In this document: in pieces, positions 54,449 to 62,507 of the stretch
Layout: every line of letters begins with the position of its first letter
Position numbering within the stretch: position 1 is the first letter of the stretch
Program-made: the position numbers and the translations under genes
Notes under the pieces: model-generated
What the model was told of the DNA's origin: nothing
What the model saw: the letters and a program-made list of their open reading frames with translations, nothing else
The model's database searches: none
Source: Bacillota bacterium
GTDB taxonomy: Bacteria > Bacillota > Clostridia > Christensenellales > UMGS416
Length of the DNA stretch: 64,000 nucleotides
Direction of reading: 5' to 3'
NCBI GenBank assembly: GCA_023410875.1
Contig: JAEYPH010000058.1
Location: 1 to 64,000, forward strand

Positions 54449-55891
54449 TTACATTGTCAAGGGTTGACCGTCCAGCCGGGTCACGCCATAGTACACCCGG
54501 TCGTCATAGCGGTCGGTGTCGGAGTAGCAGAAGCTCTGGCGCAGCACGCCCTCGCGCTGGAATCCGGACTTGGCCAACACCCGGCCACTGGCTGCGTTGC
54601 GCCCCCGGTGGAAGGCCTGCAGACGGTGCAGCTCCGTGTGCCCGAAGGCGTACTTCACGACCGCCGAGAGCGCCTCGGTGGCATAGCCCTGCCCCTGCCA
54701 GGGCCGGCCCACGCAATATTCAACATCGGCCATGCGGTGGCGCTCGTTCACCTGGTAAAAGGCGATCTGCCCGATGCATTCGCCGCCGTCGCGCAGCGTG
54801 ACGGCCCAGCGGTAGAAATTGCCTTGAGCGTATCGGGATGCCCAACCCCGGATCAACGCGGCCACCTGGGCCTCGTCGGCGTAGGCCGGCTCGCCGTATT
54901 CGCACTGCACCAGCGGGTCTCCGGCCCAGTTTTTCCACGCGCTGGCGGCATCCTCCGCCCGGAAGGGCCGCAGAATCAGCCGCAGCGTATCGATGGGTTG
55001 TGTGCCGCCGGTTCCCCGGTCGGCCTCGCCCGGGTGCTCCAGCGACAGCATCCACGCAAGGCAGGCGGTGGCTCCGTCCTCCTCCCGCTGTTCATAGACA
55101 AAGCCCAACCCCTGGGCCACCACCGCCGCCGAGCGGCGGAACAGCTCCATGGTCTCGGCCAGTGCGGCCTCTATGGCAGGCCGTTGGGCGGTGGGCCACG
55201 TGCGCAGCAGCGCTTCGGCATCCTGCGCCGGCAGCAGGCCGGGCAGGTATTTGTGGCACTTGCCCGCGCCGCGGGTAAAATCCGTGGCCAGCCCCACCTG
55301 CCAGCTCAACATCATCAACAGCATAGGCCGCAGGTAGGCGTTCAGGTGCTCCAGCGCGTACAGCAGCTCGCCGCGATACAGCCCCTTGGCCACATACAGC
55401 GTGATCCACCAGAACTCGTTGCAGCAGTCGCGGTATTGCTCGGCGGAGGGCCGGCGGATCACATAATCCGCATCGGAGGGCGGCGTGATCGCGGGCAACA
55501 AGCCGTCCTTGTCCAGCAGCGGCATGGTCTGAGAATCCGACAGATAGTTGGTCGCGGTGACCTCCCGGGTCTGCACGGTCATGTCGATGCGGTTGCCGTC
55601 GGCGAACTGCATCAGGTATCCATAGCTTTCATCGGGGTTGCCGTTGTCGTCAAAGAGCGTGGAGCGGTCGGGCTCCTGCAAGATGGCGATCTCCCCAAAG
55701 GCCGCCAGCCATGCCTTGTCCTGGACGAAAGGCCGCGTCTGCGTGACGACATAGACGACGTCATAATCCTGCAGAGCGTCCCGCGGGGCGCCGGGGTTGG
55801 CTCGGGAGCCGTTCATGTAGACGGCGCGCACGCGTTCGTCGCGCCGGGCGATATCCAGTATCAGCGAAAGCATCTGCTGCTCGGTGCGCAC
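54449..55891 (-). CDS. Fusion of aminoglycoside 6-adenylyltransferase-like and GNAT domains
   Basis: A 480-residue two-domain protein. Residues 1-285 match the AadE/AAD(6) streptomycin adenylyltransferase family: MNGSRANPGAPRDALQDYDVVYVV (nucleotidyltransferase site), IAILQEPD, YGYLMQFADGNRIDMTV and CCNEFWWITLYVAKGLYRGE. Residues about 300-480 are a RimJ/RimL-type acetyltransferase (TLRLILRPFRAEDA; VGRPWQGQGYATEALSAVVKYAFG). It could modify an aminoglycoside in two ways, or a native substrate. The GTG start follows GGAGGAATCC, and the fumarase stop is 9 bp upstream, so it is part of that operon. Confidence 0.85.
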   Translation of the reverse strand: MRTEQQMLSLILDIARRDERVRAVYMNGSRANPGAPRDALQDYDVVYVVTQTRPFVQDKAWLAAFGEIAILQEPDRSTLFDDNGNPDESYGYLMQFADGNRIDMTVQTREVTATNYLSDSQTMPLLDKDGLLPAITPPSDADYVIRRPSAEQYRDCCNEFWWITLYVAKGLYRGELLYALEHLNAYLRPMLLMMLSWQVGLATDFTRGAGKCHKYLPGLLPAQDAEALLRTWPTAQRPAIEAALAETMELFRRSAAVVAQGLGFVYEQREEDGATACLAWMLSLEHPGEADRGTGGTQPIDTLRLILRPFRAEDAASAWKNWAGDPLVQCEYGEPAYADEAQVAALIRGWASRYAQGNFYRWAVTLRDGGECIGQIAFYQVNERHRMADVEYCVGRPWQGQGYATEALSAVVKYAFGHTELHRLQAFHRGRNAASGRVLAKSGFQREGVLRQSFCYSDTDRYDDRVYYGVTRLDGQPLTM

Positions 55892-55900
55892 GGATTCCTC

Positions 55901-56455
55901 CTATCCCCGCCGGTATGCGACGGGGCCGCTTAAGTACAGGTCGCCGCCGTGGCAATCCACCGCGGCAATGAGAGGCATGTCTACAACCTGAAGTTCATGC
56001 ACGGCCTCCGCGCCCAGATCGGCGAAGGCCACCACGCGGCTGGCACGAACGCAGGCGGCGTACAGCGCGCCGGCGCCGCCGGTGGCTGCCAGATACAGCC
56101 CCCGGTGCCGGGCCAGCGCGGCCTTTACACCGTCGCTGCGGGGGCCTTTGCCGATGCTGACCCGCTGGCCCAGGGCGATCAGCCGCGGCGCATAGGCGTC
56201 CATGCGGCTGGACGTTGTAGGCCCGCAGGAGCCGATGGGTTGCCCAGGCGGCGCGGGGCAGGGCCCGGCGTAGTAGATTACGGCGTCGCTGAGTTCGAAG
56301 GGCAGCGGGGCTCCCGCGTCCAGCAGCGCCATCAGGCGCTTGTGGGCGGCGTCGCGGGCGGTCAGGATGCTTCCAGTGAGCAGCACCGTGTCTCCGGCGC
56401 GCACGGCGGCGATGGCCTCATCGGTCAACGGCGTGGTCAGGCGGTGTTCGGCCAT
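55901..56455 (-). CDS. Class I fumarate hydratase/tartrate dehydratase, beta subunit
   Basis: A 184-residue subunit (L(+)-tartrate dehydratase/fumarase beta domain): LTTPLTDEAIAAVRAGDTVLLTG, YYAGPCPAPPGQPIGSCGPTTSSRMD, ISIGKG-like SIGKGPRSDGV and ELQVVDMPLIAAVDCHGGDLY. It partners with the alpha subunit, whose stop it overlaps (TGATG). Together they add or remove water in fumarate/malate or tartrate/oxaloacetate. The choice of substrate cannot be made from sequence alone. Confidence 0.9.
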   Translation of the reverse strand: MAEHRLTTPLTDEAIAAVRAGDTVLLTGSILTARDAAHKRLMALLDAGAPLPFELSDAVIYYAGPCPAPPGQPIGSCGPTTSSRMDAYAPRLIALGQRVSIGKGPRSDGVKAALARHRGLYLAATGGAGALYAACVRASRVVAFADLGAEAVHELQVVDMPLIAAVDCHGGDLYLSGPVAYRRG

Positions 56456-57297
56456 CAGATCACCCCCTCGGCGTGGCGGGCGCAGTGGCACTGCATGTTG
56501 ACCGCCACCGGCAGCCCGGCGATGTGGGTGGGTTCAGCCTCGATGTGCACGGCCAGCGCCGTGACCGTGCCGCCCAGGCCCATGGGGCCGATGCCCAAGG
56601 CGTTGATGCGTGCCAGCAACTCTGTCTCCAGTGCGCGAAGCGCGGAATCGGGGCTGAAAGCCCCCAGAGGGCGCAGCAGCGAGCGCTTGGCCAGCTGCGC
56701 GCAGCGCTCAAAGGTGCCGCCCAGGCCCACGCCCACGACCACCGGCGGGCACGGGTTGCCCCCGGCCAGCGCCACGGTCTCCACGATGAAATCCAGCGCG
56801 CCGGCCACGCCGGCGCTAGGCGTCAGCATTTTCAGGCGGCTCATGTTCTCAGAACCAAAGCCCTTGGGGGCCACGGTGATGTGGATTCGGTCGCCGGCCA
56901 CCAGCCGCGTGTGCAGCACCGCTGGCGTGTTATCGCCGGTGTTGCGGCGTTCCAGCGGCGTCAGCACCGAAGCGCGGAAGCTCCCGTCGCGGTAGGCGCG
57001 GCGCACACCCTCGTCGATGGCGTCGCTTAAGAGACCGCCGGCGATGTGCACATCCTGCCCCACGTCGGCGAACACGACGGCCATGCCGGTGTCCTGGCAC
57101 AGCGGCAGGTTGCGCGCCCGGGCGGCGTCCAGATTGTCCACCAGTTGGCGCAGCGATTCGCGGCCCACCGGCGATTCCTCGGCGGCCAGCGCCGCGCGCA
57201 GCGCGGCCTGCGCCGGTTCGTCCAGCGTGCGGCCCGCCCGCAGGCACAGGTCGTAGATCAGATTCTCAATCTCCTTGGCCGCGATCTCCCTCAACAT
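56455..57297 (-). CDS. Class I fumarate hydratase/tartrate dehydratase, alpha subunit
   Basis: A 280-residue catalytic subunit with a [4Fe-4S] cluster; candidate ligands are the cysteines in NLPLCQDTGMA, GGNPCPPVVVG and MQCHCARHA. KGFGSENMSRLKMLTPSAG is also typical. Oxygen-sensitive, as fits an anaerobe. The ATG at 57297 is preceded by GAGGCGAGGC. It lies 8 bp after the Gfo/Idh-type gene in the same operon. Confidence 0.91.
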   Translation of the reverse strand: MLREIAAKEIENLIYDLCLRAGRTLDEPAQAALRAALAAEESPVGRESLRQLVDNLDAARARNLPLCQDTGMAVVFADVGQDVHIAGGLLSDAIDEGVRRAYRDGSFRASVLTPLERRNTGDNTPAVLHTRLVAGDRIHITVAPKGFGSENMSRLKMLTPSAGVAGALDFIVETVALAGGNPCPPVVVGVGLGGTFERCAQLAKRSLLRPLGAFSPDSALRALETELLARINALGIGPMGLGGTVTALAVHIEAEPTHIAGLPVAVNMQCHCARHAEGVI

Positions 57298-57305
57298 GCC
57301 TCGCC

Positions 57306-58319
57306 TCACAGCGCCACGGCCGCGCCGGTGGCCGAGGATTCATACAGCCCGCACACGAGCTTGACGGCCTCGATGCCCTGGGTTCCATCGATGGCGAAGG
57401 GCAGGCCGGCGGCCACGCAGCGGTAGAAATCGGCGATCTGGGTGCGGTGGCCGCTGCCCCAGCAGTCTTTCTGGCCGATGGGCGCGCCGTCGGGGGCGCA
57501 CAGGCGCGTGAAGCCATCGTCCAGGCGGTACAGCGATTCACCCCGCAGCAGGAACGTGCCGCGCTCGAACACGGCCTCGATCTCCACGGGGCTGTCCACG
57601 CCATAGCCCACGGTGGCATAGAACACCGCCGGCACGCCGCTGCGCATCAGGATGCGGGCGTGGGCGCTATCCTCCACGTCGATAAGGCCTGTGAGCGCAT
57701 CGGTGCTGATGGCACCCTTGATGGAAGCCGCGCCGCCGCCCAGCCACTGCACCAGGTCCAGCGTGTGGATGGCCTGGTTGATCATGACGCCGCCGCCCTC
57801 GGTAGCTTTGCGGCCGTGCCAGTCGTCGCTGTAGTAGGCCTCGGTGCGCCGCCAGACCACGCTGCCGCGCATACACTGCAGCGCGCCGAAGGAACCGTCC
57901 CCGACGATCTCCTTGAGGATGCGGGACGCGTGGTTGTAGCGGTTCTGGAAGATCACGCACAGATGGCCGCCGCCGGCGGCCTGGTCTGCGGCGATCATGG
58001 CCTGCGCGTCGGCCACGGTCATGGCCATGGGTTTTTCTACCAGCACGTATTTGCCCGCGGCCAGCGCTGCCAGCGCCATCTCGGCATGCAGCCAGTGGGG
58101 CGCACAGATGTGCACGGCGTCGATGGCGGCGTCGGTCAGCATCCGGCGATAGTCGGTATACGCTTCGCAGCCCAGCGCCTGGGCCGAAGCCTGCGCGCGC
58201 TTGGGTTTGTTGTCGCACACGGCGGCCACCTGCACCTGGGGCAGGTCTTTCAGGGCAGTCAAGTGGGTGTGATGGATGGCTCCGCAGCCGATGATGGCCG
58301 CGCGGATGGAATTGGTCAT
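57306..58319 (-). CDS. Gfo/Idh/MocA-family oxidoreductase
   Basis: A 337-residue NAD(P)-dependent dehydrogenase of the glucose-fructose oxidoreductase family. The Rossmann part starts AAIIGCGAIHHTHLTAL, and VLVEKPMAMTVADAQAMI (about residues 91-108) contains the EKP motif. GGGVMINQAIHTLDLVQWL is the typical C-terminal stretch around the catalytic His. The substrate is probably a sugar or inositol derivative. First gene of the run with fumarase and the fusion protein. Confidence 0.92.
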   Translation of the reverse strand: MTNSIRAAIIGCGAIHHTHLTALKDLPQVQVAAVCDNKPKRAQASAQALGCEAYTDYRRMLTDAAIDAVHICAPHWLHAEMALAALAAGKYVLVEKPMAMTVADAQAMIAADQAAGGGHLCVIFQNRYNHASRILKEIVGDGSFGALQCMRGSVVWRRTEAYYSDDWHGRKATEGGGVMINQAIHTLDLVQWLGGGAASIKGAISTDALTGLIDVEDSAHARILMRSGVPAVFYATVGYGVDSPVEIEAVFERGTFLLRGESLYRLDDGFTRLCAPDGAPIGQKDCWGSGHRTQIADFYRCVAAGLPFAIDGTQGIEAVKLVCGLYESSATGAAVAL

Positions 58320-58359
58320 ATAGAAGCCTCCAGTGGGTGAGAGTGTTCTTGAAAGGGAA

Positions 58360-58433
58360 AAGGATTCCGCGCCTTTGAGGCGCGACCAAAGGGCTTTCCG
58401 GTCGCCCTTTGGAAACCTTCGGCCCCCATCTGA
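58360..58433 (+). repeat. CCAAAGGGC-type repeat, copy d
   Basis: CGCGCC-TTTGA-GGCGCG, then CCAAAGGGC-TTTCCGGTC-GCCCTTTGG, then AAACCTTCGGCCCCCATCT. The loop differs from other copies by one base. It fills most of the gap between two minus-strand genes and may work as a terminator. Confidence 0.8.
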
Positions 58434-58493
58434 TGAATAGTTGTGCCATTACGTAATAACACGACAACTCCTTTGCTAACCTGGGCACTCCGG

Positions 58494-59573
58494 CTATCCC
58501 GCCAGCGTCTCCTCGGCGAAGGCCAGAACCGCCATGATGTCGGCGACGGCGTTCTCGTCCAGGTGATTCCACACGAGATAGGGGAAATAGGGGCACAGCG
58601 CCAGCTGCTGGCCGCCATGTTCTACGGTGATGGTGACCTTCTTGAGCTTGTCCGGCGCGGTTTGCACGCAGTAGCCGCAGCCGTCGCACTTCTTGCAGCG
58701 CAGCGCGCACAGGGCCTGCAGGCGCTCATCCATGGCATCCCAGCGCCGCAGCAGCTCGCGGAAGTGCGGTACCTTGAGCTCGTGCTTGAGTGGCCACTGC
58801 TTGCGGTAATCGTACCACGCCCCCAGCGCCAGCTTGTCCTTTCTGCCGATGGGCTTGGAGCGGTCCAGCCGCAGGCCGTTGTCGGAGCTCGTGGGCAGCT
58901 GGATGCCGCCCTGCGCTTCATAACCGCGCTCATCGAAGAAGGCCATGAGCCGCCCGAACAACGCATCGTCGCCGCAGCGCAGCCCATAAAGGGCTGTGGC
59001 GTAATCATGGGCCGGGTCGAACAGGCAACGCGGGAAGGCCACGGCAGCGCTGGCGCCCTGCGCGGCTATGGTGTCGCTCAACAGCTTCCACGCCGGGAAC
59101 ATTTGCGGCCACGCGGCGCAGCGGAAAACCGCACCCTCGGGCGTGCCCTCGTGGGTCACGCCGAAGTTCGCGAGCAGCAGCGGCTGCTTGCCCGCCAGTC
59201 GCATGGCGCTCTTGGGCAGCAGGAAGCCATCGGGTATGAGGACGGCGGCGCTGCCCAGGTGGGCCATGAAGCCGAAGAACTCGTCCATCTGCTTGTTGAT
59301 GGCGCGCATCTGCAGGATCAGCTCAGGCTTGCGGTTGTTGACCTCCCACTCGCCATAGCGGTCGTCGGGGAACTCCGGCAGGGCAAGCAGCGCCGGGTCC
59401 TCAAAGGCGCTGTGCTGCAGCGCGGCCATAAAGTCATAGAACTGCCGCTGCGACTGCTCTGAAACGCCATCGGCAGCAGCCGGGTGAAAGGGCGGCGCCG
59501 TTGCCTGCAGCGCAAACACCATGCGGCGGGCCAGCTGGCCAAAGCCGGTTTCCAACCATTGCACCGGATTCAT
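58494..59573 (-). CDS. Uncharacterised protein with C-terminal Cys-rich cluster
   Basis: A 359-residue protein that I cannot place in a named family. Near residue 298 it has C-x3-C-x2-C-x2-C-x2-C (CALRCKKCDGCGYC), a ferredoxin-like cluster of five cysteines, with one more in LALCPYFPYLVWNHL. The rest is soluble and shows no transmembrane part. The ATG at 59573 follows AAGGAGGAAGCC; codons above it overlap a repeat element. It lies between sugar-metabolism genes on the same strand, so a redox step in sugar breakdown is possible but unproven. Confidence 0.6.
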   Translation of the reverse strand: MNPVQWLETGFGQLARRMVFALQATAPPFHPAAADGVSEQSQRQFYDFMAALQHSAFEDPALLALPEFPDDRYGEWEVNNRKPELILQMRAINKQMDEFFGFMAHLGSAAVLIPDGFLLPKSAMRLAGKQPLLLANFGVTHEGTPEGAVFRCAAWPQMFPAWKLLSDTIAAQGASAAVAFPRCLFDPAHDYATALYGLRCGDDALFGRLMAFFDERGYEAQGGIQLPTSSDNGLRLDRSKPIGRKDKLALGAWYDYRKQWPLKHELKVPHFRELLRRWDAMDERLQALCALRCKKCDGCGYCVQTAPDKLKKVTITVEHGGQQLALCPYFPYLVWNHLDENAVADIMAVLAFAEETLAG

Positions 59574-59588
59574 GGCGGCTTCCTCCTT

Positions 59589-59795
59589 TCGCGTTCGATG
59601 CTGTAGCATCGATCGCGATTTAGACGACTTGTTCTTGCCTTTGCTTATCGCCTGCCGCACATGTCGCCAGGCGATATCTCGGCTTTAATTCTCATATTTC
59701 GTTCACTAGAACGTTGTTTCGCCTGTGGGCGGGTTCTTTTGCCTACCTTGTAATTGCTTTTTGCTTCCCGCCGTCGGGTGAACCGCCGTCGGGAT
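59589..59795 (-). repeat. Dispersed multi-hairpin element, copy G
   Basis: A minus-strand copy directly upstream of the 58.5-kb gene. Hairpin 1 (about 59790-59768) is followed by GGGAAGC in place of GAGGAAAC; CCCGCCCACAGGCGA matches copy A. Hairpin 3 (59675-59645) keeps a 9-bp stem but not the CGGTTA loop. Hairpin 4 (59618-59589) has the TACA loop and re-paired arms. It fills the 261-bp gap. Confidence 0.75.
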
Positions 59796-59834
59796 CATGC
59801 ATTTCTTCTCATGCAAGGATTTTTAGTCCCGTTT

Positions 59835-60701
59835 CTACGCAGTGGCCTGGGCGATCAGGTCCTTGAGCGCGGTGGCAGCCACGGCAAACTTGTCCGCCCC
59901 GCTGCCGGGGACGTTGTGGTTGTTGGCCAGGTGAGGCTCGATGCTCAGGAAGCCCTCGAAGCCGCCGCGCCACAGCGCGCGCAGGATGTCCACAACCTGC
60001 CCGTCGCCCTGGCCCACCGGCCGGTGGGCGTCGGACACCACGGCGGTGTCAAACCCTTTGTCCAGCGCCGCCTGCTCGTGCTGATACACCGAATCCTTCA
60101 TATGCATGTAGTGGATCTTGTCCCGCAGCAGCTCAAAGGCGTCGGGAAAGTTGCGCTCGCCGCACTGCACAAAGTTGGAAGGATCGTAGGTGGCCAGCAG
60201 CGCGGGGCTGGGCACGCTATCGAAGATGTCGCGGCAGCGCGCCGCCGTGTCGCCGTAGATGTGCTTCTCGTTCTCATGCAGCAGCACGACGCCGTGGGCC
60301 GCAGCATAGCCAGCCATGGCCCGCATGCGGAGCATTACCTCGTCGCGGTATTTCGCCGGGTCCTCATCGGCAGGGATGAAGAAACTGAACACGCGGATGT
60401 AGGGCGTGCGCAGGATATGGGCCAGTTCCACGACGTGCTGGAAGCGCTCAAAGTGGGGCTGGAAGGGCTCCTGGATCGGGTATTTGCCGATGGGTGTGCC
60501 CAGCGCGCTCACGGCGAAGCCCCGGGCGCTCATGCGCTCATAGGCTTCACGGGCGTCATCGGTTGTGAAATCGGCGATGTTCTTGCCGTCGGCGGCCCGC
60601 AATTCGATATGGGCAATGCCGTGGCTGGTCAGCACATCCATCTGGCCATCCAGATCGGGGCAGATCTCGTCGGCAAAAGCGGACAGGATAAAGTTGCTCA
60701 T
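59835..60701 (-). CDS. Sugar phosphate isomerase/epimerase (xylose isomerase-like TIM barrel)
   Basis: A 288-residue TIM-barrel protein of the AP-endonuclease 2/xylose isomerase-like superfamily: ILSAFADEICPDLDGQMDVLTSHGIAHIELR at the start, HENEKHIYGDTAARC (metal Glu), YDPSNFVQCG, and HMKDSVYQHEQ near the third metal ligand. The ATG at 60701 follows GGGAGG. It lies 29 bp after an oxidoreductase of the kind that often works beside such isomerases in inositol or keto-sugar breakdown. Confidence 0.88.
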   Translation of the reverse strand: MSNFILSAFADEICPDLDGQMDVLTSHGIAHIELRAADGKNIADFTTDDAREAYERMSARGFAVSALGTPIGKYPIQEPFQPHFERFQHVVELAHILRTPYIRVFSFFIPADEDPAKYRDEVMLRMRAMAGYAAAHGVVLLHENEKHIYGDTAARCRDIFDSVPSPALLATYDPSNFVQCGERNFPDAFELLRDKIHYMHMKDSVYQHEQAALDKGFDTAVVSDAHRPVGQGDGQVVDILRALWRGGFEGFLSIEPHLANNHNVPGSGADKFAVAATALKDLIAQATA

Positions 60702-60730
60702 GTGGTGTCCTCCCTGCATACAATGTCGGG

Positions 60731-61714
60731 CTACTCCATCGGGTATTTGAGCCCAAGGGTAGCCCTTATACCGTCCATGATCTCCAGCACAGCCACCGAT
60801 TCCGCCGGCGCCATGCGCGGGCTTTCCGCCCGGCCGGCGGCAATGCAGTCCATCGCCTCGCGGATCTCATATTCAAAGCCGTTCACCATCAACGGGTGGT
60901 TCTCCTCCACGACCTCATCGCCGGCGAACAGCCGCAAGGACTGGGCCTTCCAGAACTGCCCAAGCTCGATGCGCCCCTGGGTGCCAAAGAGCGTGGCGGT
61001 CTGGGCGCCCTGGGTGCGCACGGCGCACGTGAGCGCGCACAGCGCCCCGTCGGCATAGCGCAAGGTGATGGCGGTCTGCTCGTCCACACCAGTGGCGCCG
61101 ATGTGGGCGTCGGCGTGCACGCTGGCCGGATGGGCTCCAAAGAACATCGTGGCCAACTCCAGCACATAGATGCCCACATCCAGCAGCGCGCCGCCGCCCA
61201 GCGCGGGGTTCAGCAGCCGGGAGCGCGGGTCGTCGCCGGCGCGGAAGGAAAAGTCCGCCTGAAGCATCCTGGGTTCGCCGATGCGCCCCTCGGCCACCAA
61301 CTGGCGCGCCCGCTCCATGGCCGGCAGAAAGCGCGTCCACATGGCCTCCATCAAAAACACGCCGTTGGCCTGGGCAGCCTGGGCCATGCGCCGCGCCTGC
61401 GCGGCGTTGATGGCGAAGGGCTTCTCCACCAGCACGGGCTTGTCGCGCTCCAGGCACAATAGAGCGTGCTCGCAGTGCTGCGGGTGGGGCGTGGCAATGT
61501 ATACTGCGTCTATCCCGTCGTCCTCGGCCAGCTGCTCATAGCTGCCGTAGGCCCGAGGCGCTCCATATCGCTGGGCAAAGGCCTGCGCCCGGCCCAGGTC
61601 TCGGGAGCCCACGGCGGCAAGCGTTGCGTCCGGCCAAGCCGCCAGCGCCTGTGCAAAGGTGTTGGCGATGTTGCCCGGTCCCAGTACCGCCCAGCGAAAT
61701 GCTCTTGCGTGCAT
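60731..61714 (-). CDS. Gfo/Idh/MocA-family oxidoreductase
   Basis: A 327-residue NAD(P)-dependent dehydrogenase. The Rossmann start is FRWAVLGPGNIANTFAQAL, VLVEKPFAINAAQARRM gives the EKP motif, and GGGALLDVGIYVLELATMFFG is the active-site stretch. It resembles the dihydrodiol/sugar dehydrogenase branch more than the oxidoreductase at 57.3 kb. The ATG at 61714 is preceded by GGAGGAGCC. It probably forms an operon with the TIM-barrel protein. Confidence 0.92.
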   Translation of the reverse strand: MHARAFRWAVLGPGNIANTFAQALAAWPDATLAAVGSRDLGRAQAFAQRYGAPRAYGSYEQLAEDDGIDAVYIATPHPQHCEHALLCLERDKPVLVEKPFAINAAQARRMAQAAQANGVFLMEAMWTRFLPAMERARQLVAEGRIGEPRMLQADFSFRAGDDPRSRLLNPALGGGALLDVGIYVLELATMFFGAHPASVHADAHIGATGVDEQTAITLRYADGALCALTCAVRTQGAQTATLFGTQGRIELGQFWKAQSLRLFAGDEVVEENHPLMVNGFEYEIREAMDCIAAGRAESPRMAPAESVAVLEIMDGIRATLGLKYPME

Positions 61715-61911
61715 GGCTCCTCCAGCTCCTATGTCAATCTCAACCATCTGCCATTATACAACAGGGCTTCCATGTATTCAAAGAATATGAGCAAAATATG
61801 ATTGCCGGAAAGTGGCGGGATACCTGTATGAAAACGATTTTGTACGCTTTGACCAAATTGTGTACAGAATGTTAATTATGACTCGTATGAACCAGAAGTT
61901 GTCCGAATTTG

Positions 61912-61940
61912 TTGCTTTCTGCCACCGGATATGTTATATA
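61912..61940 (+). promoter_or_regulatory. Candidate promoter of the ArsR-type gene
   Basis: TTGCTT (61912-61917), 17 nt, TATATA (61935-61940). The leader would be ~140 nt. The whole 375-bp gap (61715-62089) is AT-rich and otherwise shows no gene; a weaker TTGACC/TTAATT pair lies at 61849-61877. Confidence 0.5.
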
Positions 61941-62089
61941 TATGCAAGTCCATAGATGGAATGCCGCATATGTATGAAAAAATATGTTTTTGACAGGTAT
62001 GAAAGCCGCAAAATGTGAAAATATTAAGTATGCGCACACCGGAATCATGGAATATGAAACGCTGAACAAATTCAAATGAGGTGAAAAAA

Positions 62090-62365
62090 ATGACCAACGA
62101 CATGGACCGCGTCATCGCTCTCTCCGACAAGCTCAAGGCTCTTTCCCACCCCCACCGCCTGCGCATCGTGCAGGACCTGATGTCCCAGGCGCGCAACGTC
62201 ACGACGATTCAGGAATCCCTGGGCATTCCGCAGCCCAGCGTGTCCGCCCATCTGGCCAAGCTCAAGACCGCCGGCATCATCCAAGGCCACCGCAACGGCC
62301 AGGAAATCTTCTACGAGGTCGTGGACAACGATTCCAAGGATCTCATCCGGTCTCTTTTCGACTGA
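62090..62365 (+). CDS. ArsR-family winged-helix regulator
   Basis: A 91-residue DNA-binding protein: LKALSHPHRLRIVQDLM, then the recognition part IPQPSVSAHLAKLKTAGIIQGHRNGQEIFYEV. It has no cysteines and lacks the ELCVCDL metal motif, so it is not a classical arsenic or cadmium sensor. The ATG at 62090 follows GAGGTG at 62077-62082. No transporter or enzyme is in the same direction before the terminator, so it may act elsewhere. Confidence 0.9.
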   Translation: MTNDMDRVIALSDKLKALSHPHRLRIVQDLMSQARNVTTIQESLGIPQPSVSAHLAKLKTAGIIQGHRNGQEIFYEVVDNDSKDLIRSLFD

Positions 62366-62395
62366 TAAACTCCTGTGGATTCCTCAACGGCAAAT

Positions 62396-62428
62396 ACCCG
62401 ACGTCCCGTCAAGGACGCCGGGTTTTTT
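62396..62428 (+). terminator. Intrinsic terminator of the ArsR gene
   Basis: ACCCGACGTCC pairs with GGACGCCGGGT (one mismatch) across CGTCAA and is followed by TTTTTCTTT. Confidence 0.92.
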
Positions 62429-62462
62429 CTTTGTACAACAGTTCAGGAAGAACGGGACAAAC

Positions 62463-62497
62463 GAAAGGCCCGGCATTCACATGACACCGGGCTTTCC
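62463..62497 (-). terminator. Terminator of the LRR gene
   Basis: On the minus strand GAAAGCCCGG and CCGGGCCTTTC form a stem around about 14 nt, followed by GTTTGTC. It lies just past the stop of the converging LRR gene. Confidence 0.7.
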
Positions 62498-62507
62498 CTT
62501 TGTAGCG

